Of a stretch of DNA of 20,567 bases, positions 6,198-14,698 are shown one piece after another. A model generated the notes under the pieces. It was not told the origin of the DNA, searched no databases, and saw only the letters and a list, made by a program, of their open reading frames with translations. The stretch lies in IMG/VR virus record IMGVR_UViG_3300027822_000043, positions 1 through 20,567 of that record; one strand, 5' to 3'. The first letter of the stretch is position 1; each line of letters opens with the position of its first letter. This DNA comes from a virus. Position numbers and translations under genes: made by a program.

Positions 6198-7205
6198 ATG
6201 CCTATTGTATCTAACCCAACCGAAGGGGATGTTCATGTTAACGTTCCATTGACAACTTTTGCCCAGAAGATTTTGCTTAATGCGAGTATGTTTGTTGGCA
6301 TGAACGCAGTACCTAATGCGCCTAGTGCGAAAGAGGCTGATTTATATTTTGAATTTAATAGCGGTGATTTCTTGCGTGATGAAGCGGAAGAGAGAGCCGA
6401 TGGTACGGAGTCTGCTGGTAGCGGCTTTAGGTTGTCAACAAACCCGTATTATTGCCGAACATATGCTTTTCATAAAGACGTAACTGATCGGCAGCGAGCG
6501 AATCAAGATAATGTTATTCAGCTAGATCAATCTGCGGCGCAATTTGTGACTCAAAAATTACTGATTCGTCGAGAGCGTGTGTTTGCAAATGCTTATATGG
6601 GTACTGGAAAATGGACGACAGATATGACTGGTGTTACTGGCACGCCAGCAGCAGGACAATTTCAGTTTTGGGATGAGTCAGGTAGCGACCCCGTTCAGGA
6701 TATTCGATTAGCAAAAACAACAGTGCAAGGATTAACAGGTTATAGGCCAAATAAAATGGCGATAGGCCGTCAAGCATTAGATGCATTAATGGATAATGAT
6801 GCATTGTTATCACGTATAACTGGTGGTGCCACTACAGCTATACCAGCATTAGTTATGCGCGAATTAATAGCTCAGCTTTTTGAATTAGATGCCATTTATG
6901 TTATGGATTCTGTTTATAATGCGAAACTAGCTGATGCAACTGATCCAAGTGCTGATGATGTTCAGTTCATAGGAAGTGATGATGCATTGCTATATTATGC
7001 GCCAGATAGTGTCGGTATTGATGAACCAACAGCTGGAATACAATTTAGTTGGACAGGTTATTTAGGTGCAACACCTTCAGGTATGAGAATGAAGCGAATT
7101 AGAGCTGACTTGAAAAATGCGGATAGAATTGAGGGCGAAATGTCTTTTGATTATAAATTGACAGGCCCAGATTTAGGTTATTTTTTCAGTAATACTGTGG
7201 CATAA
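6198..7205 (+). CDS. Major capsid protein (335 aa)
   Basis: Position after scaffold and decoration genes, size, and the strong AGGAG site (6186-6190, 7 nt from ATG) identify the main shell protein. The sequence fits an HK97-fold coat protein of the group lacking a long N-terminal delta domain. The N-terminal arm (NVPLTTFAQKILLNASMFVG) leads into an extended-loop-like region (RADGTESAGSGFRLSTNPYYC), the long spine helix around ANQDNVIQLDQSAAQFVTQK followed by LLIRRERVFANAYM, a P-domain stretch with NKMAIGRQALDALMDN, and a C-terminal beta region ending with GYFFSNTVA. No obvious cleaved delta domain is present, in keeping with a separate scaffold. Family assignment is by pattern and context; the role is fairly sure. 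Confidence 0.85.
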   Translation: MPIVSNPTEGDVHVNVPLTTFAQKILLNASMFVGMNAVPNAPSAKEADLYFEFNSGDFLRDEAEERADGTESAGSGFRLSTNPYYCRTYAFHKDVTDRQRANQDNVIQLDQSAAQFVTQKLLIRRERVFANAYMGTGKWTTDMTGVTGTPAAGQFQFWDESGSDPVQDIRLAKTTVQGLTGYRPNKMAIGRQALDALMDNDALLSRITGGATTAIPALVMRELIAQLFELDAIYVMDSVYNAKLADATDPSADDVQFIGSDDALLYYAPDSVGIDEPTAGIQFSWTGYLGATPSGMRMKRIRADLKNADRIEGEMSFDYKLTGPDLGYFFSNTVA

Positions 7206-7219
7206 TTTAAGGGTTTATT

Positions 7220-7573
7220 ATGGCATTTCAAGGAAATTTTATAGCATCTAACACTCATGTTGTTGTTAAGCCGTTTAAGGTCAGCGCTAGTGAAGAGCTA
7301 AAAGTTAATCAGGTTATTAAGCCTGGCCAGTTTAGGGTTTTTCATATGCGTTCACTTTTTAGGCGTGGAATTATCGGTGTTTTAGATTCATCATGGGCTA
7401 ATGAGTTAATTAGTCGAGACAAACCATCCAAGGATGAACCAACGGAAAAGCCAAAAGCTAAGCGAGGCAGAAAACCTAAGCCAGTAACAGAAGAGGATAA
7501 TGATGTGGCAGCTACTAATGCAGAAACGCCTGTCGATAAACCTGTGGAAAAGGTTGTTGATAAAAGCGAATAG
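7220..7573 (+). CDS. Small head-region protein with basic, disordered C-terminal half (117 aa)
   Basis: I do not recognise a family with certainty. The first 65 residues look folded (VVVKPFKVSASEELKVNQVI, then FRVFHMRSLFRRGIIGVL). After that comes a low-complexity charged tail with KPKAKRGRKPKP, followed by acidic and Val-Pro-Lys segments. The RGRKPKP stretch resembles an AT-hook, a minor-groove DNA-binding motif, though such Lys-Pro tails are also common linkers in phage proteins. AAGGG (7209-7213) gives a moderate ribosome binding site 6 nt from the ATG. Lying directly between the capsid and tail-completion genes, it may act in head completion or be a minor capsid part. It ends 5 nt before the next start. 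Confidence 0.55.
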   Translation: MAFQGNFIASNTHVVVKPFKVSASEELKVNQVIKPGQFRVFHMRSLFRRGIIGVLDSSWANELISRDKPSKDEPTEKPKAKRGRKPKPVTEEDNDVAATNAETPVDKPVEKVVDKSE

Positions 7574-7578
7574 TTATC

Positions 7579-7950
7579 ATGAGTTCTGTCGATGAAGTAA
7601 TAGTTGATCTTGAAGCATTTGCGGAAAAAGCGGTTAAAAAAATCGTTGTCAATTCGACAGCAAATTTAAAGCAATCAACACCAGTAGATACAGGGTTTGC
7701 TCGTAGCAATTGGGTTCCGCAAATAGGTTCAAAATTTAATGGTTTGTCAGGAGCAAGAGATTCTATTAGCTCAGGTAATCAAGATGCTGGGTTGTTAAGT
7801 GTATTAACAGGTTATAAGCTTAATAAAGGAAAGGTTTATATTACGAACAATACTGACTATATTGCTGCATTAGATGCTGGACATTCAAAACAAGAACCCG
7901 CAGGTTTTGTCTTGCGTTCTATTAATAAAGCGATTGCTAGTGCTCTGTGA
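7579..7950 (+). CDS. HK97 gp10-like tail completion / neck protein (123 aa)
   Basis: The hallmark motifs of the HK97 gp10 family are present: LKQSTPVDTGFARSNW at about residues 35-50 and, near the C-terminus, VYITNNTDYIAALDAGHSKQ followed by PAGFV and a last helix. Members sit at the head-tail joint or at the tail end nearest the head. At 123 aa it is of normal length. No clear Shine-Dalgarno sequence precedes its ATG, which lies 5 nt after the preceding stop, so expression may depend on the upstream gene. Its own stop overlaps the GTG start of the tail terminator gene by 4 nt (GTGA). Confidence 0.85.
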   Translation: MSSVDEVIVDLEAFAEKAVKKIVVNSTANLKQSTPVDTGFARSNWVPQIGSKFNGLSGARDSISSGNQDAGLLSVLTGYKLNKGKVYITNNTDYIAALDAGHSKQEPAGFVLRSINKAIASAL

Positions 7951-8351
7951 CAACGATTAATGAATCACGGAAAGTCATTTATGATAAATTTGTTACTTTA
8001 TGGGGAACAACTAGTCCATTTACTTTTGCTAATGAGCAATTTAATGAGCCAGAAAATTTACCGTGGGTTCGGTTAACTGTTTTAAACGAGTTAGGACAGC
8101 AAGAAACACAAGGTGTTATTGGTAATCGAAAATATAATCGAAGCGCCTCTATTAAGGCGCAAGTATTTACATTAGCAAATACAGGCGTAAGTAAATCAGA
8201 TGAGTTAACAACAAAAATTCAGGACATATTTGAAGGTAACACGTTTACGGGGGTTTATATTTATAATTCAAATATCAATGAAATAGGAACAGACGGGAAA
8301 TGGTACATGGCTCTTGTCGAAATATCATTTTTTTATGACGAAATAAAGTAG
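7947..8351 (+). CDS. Tail terminator protein, DUF4128-like (134 aa)
   Basis: The protein begins TTINESRKVIYDKFVTLW, has the conserved PWVRLTV strand after a variable loop, a GNRKYNRSASIKAQVF beta segment and a helix with DELTTKIQDIFEG, then a final strand (WYMALVEISFFYDE). That order is the one seen in small phage tail terminator and DUF4128-type proteins, which form a ring that stops tail tube growth and joins the head. Translation starts at GTG 7947, overlapping the previous TGA by 4 nt, a typical coupling; no other start is close. It sits just before the tail tube gene, the standard position. Confidence 0.75.
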   Translation: MTTINESRKVIYDKFVTLWGTTSPFTFANEQFNEPENLPWVRLTVLNELGQQETQGVIGNRKYNRSASIKAQVFTLANTGVSKSDELTTKIQDIFEGNTFTGVYIYNSNINEIGTDGKWYMALVEISFFYDEIK

Positions 8352-8360
8352 GAGTATGTA

Positions 8361-9914
8361 ATGGGCCGCGTATTAACAAATAATGTTTCTTTACAATATG
8401 CCGTTGAATCAACAGAACTGGCCGGTGGTGCCGTTGGTCTTTTAGTTGGAGAAACGGGAGCACCAGCAGGAACACCGGAGTGGTATGCTTTAGAACCTAA
8501 TGAATATGGTGATATTGGCGCAACGATAACAAAAATACCACGAAATCCAATATCAAATACACGTCAACGCAGAAAAGGCGCTATTTCTGACCTTGATAGT
8601 CAAGCAAACTATGGCGCTGATCTTATTTTCTCACATCTTCGTTATTTTGCTGAAGCCTATTTCTTCTCTACATTTGACGGCGCTATTCAGTTTCAACCAA
8701 CAGCGACAGATGCCGATAGTTATACTGTAAATGACTTGTCTGTTGTTCTTGATGAAAATACGTTAATTTATTCAAGAGGTTTTGTTGGTGCAACTAATAA
8801 TGGATTAAAAGTCGTTGATGTTGGCTCAACCTCCACGGATATAGTGGTTAAAGGCGGAGGTATGACGGTCGAAACACCCGTTGGCAATGCCAGCGTAGAG
8901 GTCGCTGGTTTTCGAAGTGCTGCTGGCGATTTAGCTGTATCTGCGGTGACAGCGACATCAGAAGGAACGCAAGTAACTATCACAAGTGCGGCTAATATAT
9001 TTAATTCAACAGCGTTGAATTTAGTGCCTGGTCAATTTATTTGTTTTGCCGAGGGCAGCGCTGCACTTAATAAATTTACAACAGCGACAAATATTGGTTA
9101 TGCAAAAATAGTGAGTGTAGATAGTGGCGGCGCTAATATTGTTATTGATGAAACAAAGGATTTGTGGGTAGTAGAGGTAGCGGCGGCACAAGAGGTTGAA
9201 TTTTTTGTCGGCACCTATTCAAGAAATGTTAAAACCGATGATCCTTTATTTTTAGAAAGAAGTGTCCAATTTGAAATTGGTTTACCGAATCTTGATAATA
9301 ATCCGTCAGGTGATATGTATGAATATTCTAAGGGTAATTATGCTGGTACATTAGATATTGCAATGGTTTTATCAGATAAAGTGACATTATCTTTTGGATT
9401 TATTGGTACAGACACAGATAATCCCACTTCAACTAGGAAAGCAGGTGCAAGTGCGCCTTTATTGCCTTTAATGACTGAAGCGTTTAGTACGACCAGCGAT
9501 TGTATACGAATGCGAATTACAAAGGTTGATGAAACAGGGATTACAACTGACTTTAAATCTCTGACATTAAAAATTAACAATAATGTTTCGCCTGAAAAAG
9601 TGCTTTGTAATTTAGGTGCGCGGTTTATGAACTATGGTAATTTTGAAATCGATGGTGAAGGGGAATTGTTATTTACTGACGCAGCCGTTCCGGCGGCTAT
9701 AAGAGGAAATGAAACAGTTGCTATGACATTCGGTGCGAGAAATGAGGATGGCGCATATATGTTTCATATCCCTTCAATGACAATGGGTGGCGGTAACCGT
9801 AGTTATCCAATTAATCAAAGTGTCACAGTTAATATTACAGGTGAAGCTTATGCTGATTCTGTTTTAGATATATCACTTGGTTTAACGATGTTTCCTTATA
9901 TACCGGTAGTATAA
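8361..9914 (+). CDS. Major tail tube protein (517 aa)
   Basis: This is the main building block of the tail tube. It starts with RVLTNNVSLQYAVESTEL and an EWYALEPNEYGDIGATITKI segment, followed by ISNTRQRRKGAISDLDSQA, a pattern I know from long tail tube proteins of proteobacterial phages. A middle region of about 150 residues (GFVGATNNGLKVVDVGSTST onward, including LVPGQFICF) looks like an extra beta domain, probably exposed on the tube surface. The C-terminal part resumes the core and ends with NRSYPINQSVTVNITGEAY. At 517 aa it is two to three times longer than lambda gpV, but that length is normal for this group. A strong AGGAG site (8350-8354, 6 nt from ATG) overlaps the previous stop, as expected for a high-copy protein. 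Confidence 0.8.
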   Translation: MGRVLTNNVSLQYAVESTELAGGAVGLLVGETGAPAGTPEWYALEPNEYGDIGATITKIPRNPISNTRQRRKGAISDLDSQANYGADLIFSHLRYFAEAYFFSTFDGAIQFQPTATDADSYTVNDLSVVLDENTLIYSRGFVGATNNGLKVVDVGSTSTDIVVKGGGMTVETPVGNASVEVAGFRSAAGDLAVSAVTATSEGTQVTITSAANIFNSTALNLVPGQFICFAEGSAALNKFTTATNIGYAKIVSVDSGGANIVIDETKDLWVVEVAAAQEVEFFVGTYSRNVKTDDPLFLERSVQFEIGLPNLDNNPSGDMYEYSKGNYAGTLDIAMVLSDKVTLSFGFIGTDTDNPTSTRKAGASAPLLPLMTEAFSTTSDCIRMRITKVDETGITTDFKSLTLKINNNVSPEKVLCNLGARFMNYGNFEIDGEGELLFTDAAVPAAIRGNETVAMTFGARNEDGAYMFHIPSMTMGGGNRSYPINQSVTVNITGEAYADSVLDISLGLTMFPYIPVV

Positions 9915-10343
9915 ATGGCGGATTTTTCTCAATTAAAAAAGTTAGATGTTAGCAATGAAACCATAGATTATCATATTGATCAAATTGAAGGTGATGCTGT
10001 ATTAAAGTTGCTTCCAGCAGCAGAGAAGAATAAACCTTATTTTAACGCATTGTTAAAAAAATCCAGGAGTCGAGTTAAAGCTATCCAATCATCAAAATTA
10101 AGTGCGGCGATGATAAAGGAAAATAGAGACGAAGATAGATTACTTTATTCTAAACATATCATTAAAGGATGGGAAGGTATTGTTGATGTTAATGGAAAAG
10201 CCGTTCCTTTTACTGAAGAAAATGTTTTTGATTTTTTAACAGCATTGCCTCCTTGGATATTTGAGGAGATAAGAAATTATGCGTCAGATATTCAAAATTT
10301 TATTGCCGATCAAATAGACACAGAGGGTATCGCAAAAAACTAA
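9915..10343 (+). CDS. Tail assembly chaperone G (short, unshifted product, 142 aa)
   Basis: This is the equivalent of lambda gpG by position (between tail tube and tape measure), size and helical, charged composition (VLKLLPAAEKNKPYFNALLK, a KGWEGIVDVNGKAVPFTEEN segment and a Phe-Leu-rich helix). The FTEENVFDFL motif, in which an incoming modified residue region is followed by a helix, is common in tail chaperones. Gp G proteins coat the tape measure before tube assembly. The ATG directly follows the previous stop (TAAATG) without a clear Shine-Dalgarno sequence. The last codons read GCA AAA AAC TAA and form the slippery site for the longer product. Confidence 0.85.
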   Translation: MADFSQLKKLDVSNETIDYHIDQIEGDAVLKLLPAAEKNKPYFNALLKKSRSRVKAIQSSKLSAAMIKENRDEDRLLYSKHIIKGWEGIVDVNGKAVPFTEENVFDFLTALPPWIFEEIRNYASDIQNFIADQIDTEGIAKN

Positions 10344-10687
10344 AAGAGCGGCTTGTTTGGGAGCTTGAAAATAATGAAAAAGCATATTCCCTAGAAGCCG
10401 CAATCGAAAAAGGTAGGCCAATACCAGAATGGGCATTAAATGAACCTATTATTTATCCAGGTGATGAATTTTTTATAAATGCTTTTTATAATTTATCTAC
10501 ATGCCGTGAGGTAGGCATGGCTTTAGGGCCAATTCCTTGGGATAAGATATTACTTTATGCACAATACAATGGATTAGACTGTGATTTGATTGATCCATTT
10601 ATTCAAATAATTAGAGAAATGGATTCAGGCTATCTTAACTATCAAATAAAACAACAAAAAGCACGCAAAAACGATGGCGAATTATAA
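9915..10687 (+). CDS. Tail assembly chaperone G-T, made by -1 frameshift (257 aa)
   Basis: A -1 shift at A_AAA_AAC (10334-10340) moves ribosomes from codon 142 of G into a frame open from 10340 to the TAA at 10685-10687. This adds 115 residues beginning LKERLVWELENNEKAYSLEA and containing PIPEWALNEP, a GMALGPIPWDKILLYAQYNG stretch and a Lys-rich end. The extension has no start of its own, yet its codon use is normal and it exactly fills the 330 nt between G and tape measure. In lambda, gpGT arises in the same way; the T part binds the tail tube protein and brings it to the G-coated tape measure. To describe the product, join 9915-10340 with 10340-10687. It overlaps the tape measure start by 14 nt. 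Confidence 0.85.
10334..10340 (+). promoter_or_regulatory. Programmed -1 frameshift site A_AAA_AAC
   Basis: The heptamer is aligned with the zero frame (GCA AAA AAC) and lies directly before the G stop codon, so both tRNAs can re-pair after slipping back one base. An SD-like AGAGGG at 10322-10327 is upstream and might stimulate slippage as in dnaX, though it is closer than the usual spacing of about 10 nt. I saw no convincing hairpin just downstream. Confidence 0.85.
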
Positions 10688-13600
10688 TATCAATGTTATT
10701 GTTAATCCTTCAGGTGCGGAGCGAGGCACACGGAAAGTACGAAGTGAGCTTAAAAAAACGGAGGATAGTGCAAATAGTTTACGTAAAAGTATCGGCAGAG
10801 CATTCGCTTTTGCTGGTGGCGCGGCTATATTAACCGGCTCTATAAGGTTGTTGGCTGACTTTTCACAATCAATGTCTACTGTTAAGGCTATTAGTGGAGC
10901 TACTGAACAGCAATTCAAATCATTAAGAGAGGAAGCTTTAAAGTTAGGCGCATCAACTCGTTTTAGTGCAACACAGGCTGGTGATGCGATGTTATTTCTT
11001 GCTCGCGCTGGGTTTGATGCGAGTCAAGTATTAGAGGGTGTTGGAAGTACTTTATTATTAGCACAAGCTGGCGCTTTAGAGTTAGGCCGTGCTGCGGACA
11101 TTTCATCAAATGTTCTTCAAGGGTTTAGGTTAGAAGTAAGTGATCTTGATAAGGTTGTTGATGTTTTAGCTTTAACAGCGAATAGTTCAAATACAAATAT
11201 TCAACAGATGGGAATAGCCATGCAATTTGTGGCTCCTGTTGCGGCAGGTCTAGGTGTTTCTGTTGAGGAGGCTAGTGCGGCAATTGGATCATTATCAAAT
11301 GCTGGTTTACAAGCATCATTAGCCGGTACAGGTTTAAGGCGTGTTTTATCAGAATTAGAATCTCCAAGCAAAGGGTCAGTAAAAATATTAAATTCATTAG
11401 GCGTAAGTACTGAAGAAGTTGCAATAAGCCAAGTTGGGCTTACTTCAGCCTTAAGACGATTAAAATCAGCAGGTATCGATACAGGTCAGGCTTTGGAGCT
11501 GTTTGGTGATCGTGGTGGCCCTGCATTTGAAGTTTTACAGCAAGCAATTCCTGATATTGTTGAATTAAATTCAGAATTATTAAATGCAGAAGGAACAGCA
11601 AAGAAAATAGCCGAAACAATGGATCAAAATCTTAATGGTGCATTGTTAGCGTTAAAATCATCTCTTCAAAACGTTGTTTTGCAGTTTGGTGAATTAGGCG
11701 CTCAATCCGGATTAACTGTTTTTGTGCGTGGAATGACTAGTGCGTTAAGAAATCTAGCAACTAACTTGGATGAAGTTATACGTTTAGCAACTGTAGCAGG
11801 AATAGTTATCTCTGTTAATTTAGTAAAGAAAGGTATATTGCTGGCTGTTGCAGCTGTAAAATCACTTAATTTAGCTATTCGTAATAATCCTTTTGGAGCG
11901 TTAGCATTTGCAATAACACTAGTTGTAAGTGAGTTAATTGTATTTTCAGATATGATTAATTTAGGGGGGGGTAGTTTAGCAACTTTAGAGGATTTAGCTA
12001 TATCCGCTTTTACGTTTATTAAAAGATCGTTGGTTGAATTAGAAGATATAACTAGTGGTGTATTTGAAACAATAAAAGCTTTATCAGGCGAGGTGTTCTC
12101 CACAGTAGGCAGTGACGGGAAGAAAGGTTTCGAAATTGTTAGTTCTTCAGCGGTTGAATCATTTAGTGATATAGATTTAAGTTTATTAGGCTTAATTAAA
12201 GCACTTGCGTTAATGACAGATAGATTTGTAGGTGTTTTTTTAGGATGGTTTAATGCTGTTGTTTTGATATTTGATCAACTTCCCATAGTTATTAGGGAAA
12301 AATTTATTGATATGTTCAATGGCATACAAAACTTAATAGAAAAAAGGCTTAACTTATTGGTTACATTAATAAATAAAATAACTTCTTTTAATAATGAATT
12401 TTCTTTGTTTCAAATACCACAGATAGATCCAGTATCCTTTTCAGATATTGAGAATATATATGAAGGAGCTGGCGCAAAGTTAAGCGAAGCTATGACTGAT
12501 GGCTATCTTGATGCATTTGATTTTAATGTTTTTCGTGGTGCGTTAGAATCTGTCGTGCTTGGCGCTGAAGATATAGCAAGAAATAGAATAGCCAATGATG
12601 AAAAAAATAAATCGACGGGTGGCGGATCAATCGAAACATTACCGACTCCAGAATTAGCCACGAATCAAGAAACCAACTTAAATTCTTCGTTTGCAAAACT
12701 ATTGAAAGAGCTTGAAAATGATTATCAAATAGAAGCAGAGTTATTAGGAAAAACGAATGCTCAACGTGAAATAGCAAATGGTTTGATTAATATTGAGTCA
12801 GAATTAAAAAGAGAATTATCAAATGTTAATGTGGGTGGTATTGCTTCAGAAAGAGAACAAGTCACAGTTTTATTAGAGAACATCCAGGCATTAGAAAATC
12901 AAGCTGATATTTATGGATTTTTAAAAGCGCCTCAAGAAGAATATATGGAAACGCTATCAGCCATTAATCAACTTCTTAAAGATAACAAAATAAGTCAAAT
13001 AGAGGCTAATGTTGCATTACAGGATACTCAGTTATCAAGAGCATTAACCGATGTTCAAGGCAGTATAAATCCCGAAGAAGAAGAGACAAGACGGTTAGCT
13101 GATCAACTTCAAGAAAGACAATTAATTGTTCAGCAATCTATTGAGGCTGGACTTCTTATGAAGGAGGAAGGTTTTGCATTATCACTTGAATTAGAGCGAA
13201 ATCACGCGGAATCTATTGCAGAAATTCAACGAAGCCAAGCATCTTTTGCTTTAAATTCGGCACAAGGTACATTTGAATCATTAGCAGGGATAACTGAAGG
13301 CTTTGTAGGTAAACAATCAGGTGCTTATAAGGTATTATTCGGAATATCAAAAGCGTTTGCTATTGCTGATGCGACAGTGAAAATACAGGCAGCTATTGCA
13401 AATGCATTTAATGCAACAACTATAGCGCAAGGTTTAACTCAGGCAGCGATTGTGGTTGGTCAAACATCAAAGATAATATCAACCATACAAGGCACTCAGT
13501 TTGAAGGGGGGTTCCAATCAGGCGGTGCATTTAAAGTAGGTGGTTCAGGCGGGCCAGACACGCAGCATGTTTCATTTATGGCAACACCAGGAGAGCGGGT

Positions 13601-13790
13601 GAGTATTGAAACGCCACAGCAACAAAAAGCAAGCAGTTCATCGTCACAAGCAGAAAGTAACGGTGTTAATATTTTAAATGTTGTCGATCCAAATATGGTT
13701 GAGGATTATTTATCCAGTCCAGGTGGTGAAAAAACGTATATTAATTTTATACAACGTAATGCTAATTCAGTTAAAGCGGCAATAGGTTAA
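10674..13790 (+). CDS. Tail tape measure protein (1038 aa)
   Basis: Residues about 75-270 match the TP901-type tape measure core domain: LREEALKLGASTRFSATQAG, LARAGFDASQVLEG, the LQGFRLEVSDLDKVVDVLAL run, GLGVSVEEASAAIGSLSNAG and TGLRRVLSELESP. Hydrophobic segments follow at about 364-425 and 502-540 and are probably the parts that enter the host membrane during DNA delivery. The 660-900 region is helical and coiled-coil-like, and the end has the Gly-rich FEGGFQSGGAFKVGGSGGPD that often closes such proteins. Its length sets tail length. The ATG lies inside the end of the G-T reading frame, with no Shine-Dalgarno sequence, so it depends on upstream translation. A G8 tract occurs at 11964-11971. 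The last base of its stop is the first base of the next ATG. Confidence 0.95.
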   Translation: MANYNINVIVNPSGAERGTRKVRSELKKTEDSANSLRKSIGRAFAFAGGAAILTGSIRLLADFSQSMSTVKAISGATEQQFKSLREEALKLGASTRFSATQAGDAMLFLARAGFDASQVLEGVGSTLLLAQAGALELGRAADISSNVLQGFRLEVSDLDKVVDVLALTANSSNTNIQQMGIAMQFVAPVAAGLGVSVEEASAAIGSLSNAGLQASLAGTGLRRVLSELESPSKGSVKILNSLGVSTEEVAISQVGLTSALRRLKSAGIDTGQALELFGDRGGPAFEVLQQAIPDIVELNSELLNAEGTAKKIAETMDQNLNGALLALKSSLQNVVLQFGELGAQSGLTVFVRGMTSALRNLATNLDEVIRLATVAGIVISVNLVKKGILLAVAAVKSLNLAIRNNPFGALAFAITLVVSELIVFSDMINLGGGSLATLEDLAISAFTFIKRSLVELEDITSGVFETIKALSGEVFSTVGSDGKKGFEIVSSSAVESFSDIDLSLLGLIKALALMTDRFVGVFLGWFNAVVLIFDQLPIVIREKFIDMFNGIQNLIEKRLNLLVTLINKITSFNNEFSLFQIPQIDPVSFSDIENIYEGAGAKLSEAMTDGYLDAFDFNVFRGALESVVLGAEDIARNRIANDEKNKSTGGGSIETLPTPELATNQETNLNSSFAKLLKELENDYQIEAELLGKTNAQREIANGLINIESELKRELSNVNVGGIASEREQVTVLLENIQALENQADIYGFLKAPQEEYMETLSAINQLLKDNKISQIEANVALQDTQLSRALTDVQGSINPEEEETRRLADQLQERQLIVQQSIEAGLLMKEEGFALSLELERNHAESIAEIQRSQASFALNSAQGTFESLAGITEGFVGKQSGAYKVLFGISKAFAIADATVKIQAAIANAFNATTIAQGLTQAAIVVGQTSKIISTIQGTQFEGGFQSGGAFKVGGSGGPDTQHVSFMATPGERVSIETPQQQKASSSSSQAESNGVNILNVVDPNMVEDYLSSPGGEKTYINFIQRNANSVKAAIG
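11964..11971 (+). repeat. G8 homopolymer tract in tape measure gene
   Basis: Eight consecutive G bases encode Gly-Gly in LGGGS at about residues 431-433. Runs this long stand out in such AT-rich DNA. Gain or loss of one base would shift the frame. Confidence 0.9.
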
Positions 13791-14698
13791 TGGCATTTAC
13801 ATCAGGAACAGCAACAGGTCATGATGCATTAGCCGATGCGCTTAAAGCCTATCTTATTACACAATCATGGACTGTGGAAAAAGATGAGGTTATAGGTGAT
13901 GATCGGTTTATTTATTTTAAAGGGCCAGATATAGTCACAGGAACAACGACAATTAATGCGCATATTAATATTAAAGTTTTTGAAGATGTGCCAACAGATT
14001 ATTATAATTGGGAAATAAGTGGTGCGATTGATTTTGATACTAATGAATCATTTGATACGCAACCACAAACAAGCCCTAAAATAACAGCGACAGCCAGGCC
14101 CACAATGCCGCTATTTCAAAGTAATATTGATTATTGGTTTATTGCAAATAATAGACGGTTTATAGTTATAGCCAAAGTTTCAACTGTTTTTGTGTCTATG
14201 TATGGAGGTTTTGGATTGCCTTATGCAACACCGAGTGAATTCCCATATCCTATTTATATTGGCGCAACAACACCACTTACAACTCAACGATTTTCAGAAT
14301 CTAGTTATGCAATGGGCGGGTTTTGGGACCCGCCAGGGCCAAATGCTGCTTATATACGACATGTTGATGGTTCATGGATTGATGTTGGGAATTATACCGC
14401 TTCAGGGTCTACAAAAAATAGAGGAATTATTATTGATGGTCATATTTGGCCTTATCGTGAAACTGAAAATGATCAGATTATAAATAATATAGACGGGTCT
14501 TATACGCTTTTTGAGGTGATTATTTCAAATAAAGCTAATGCAGGTAATGTTTATGGTGAATTAGAAGGCGTTTTTTCATGTAGTGGTTTTGCTAATGCAT
14601 CAGAAAACACGGTGACGATAGGTGGTGTTGTTTATTTGGTTATTGAGTCACCAAGTCGTCCTGGTGTTTCAGATTTTGCTTGTATAAGGCTTCAATAA
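13790..14698 (+). CDS. Tail-tip virion structural protein, first of a related pair (302 aa)
   Basis: I assign this to a phage virion-protein type by its layout, not by name. The opening (TATGHDALADALKAYLITQS) is followed by a stretch on a displayed substrate (FIYFKGPDIVTGTTTINAHI), then YWFIANNRRFIVIAKVSTVF and YATPSEFPYPIYIGA, then FWDPPGPNAAYIRHVDGSW. I recall this series of motifs from structural proteins of several Gram-negative phages, encoded just after the tape measure. It could be part of the tip or a receptor-binding element. The next gene shares part of this pattern. It is coupled by TAATG on both sides, preceded by a weak AATAGG. A second + frame inside it near 14190-14483 is a shadow. 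Confidence 0.6.
   Translation: MAFTSGTATGHDALADALKAYLITQSWTVEKDEVIGDDRFIYFKGPDIVTGTTTINAHINIKVFEDVPTDYYNWEISGAIDFDTNESFDTQPQTSPKITATARPTMPLFQSNIDYWFIANNRRFIVIAKVSTVFVSMYGGFGLPYATPSEFPYPIYIGATTPLTTQRFSESSYAMGGFWDPPGPNAAYIRHVDGSWIDVGNYTASGSTKNRGIIIDGHIWPYRETENDQIINNIDGSYTLFEVIISNKANAGNVYGELEGVFSCSGFANASENTVTIGGVVYLVIESPSRPGVSDFACIRLQ

Noticed and set aside
14190-14483. A 97-codon + strand frame inside the 302-aa tail-tip gene
   Set aside because: It is rich in Met, Leu and Gln in a way typical of an out-of-frame reading, with no start signals, and it is fully inside a gene with normal composition.
14680-14697. Longer start (TTG at 14680) for the 333-aa protein
   Set aside because: The ATG at 14698 gives the TAATG overlap seen at many other junctions and begins a sensible N-terminus; TTG would add six residues and has no better site.
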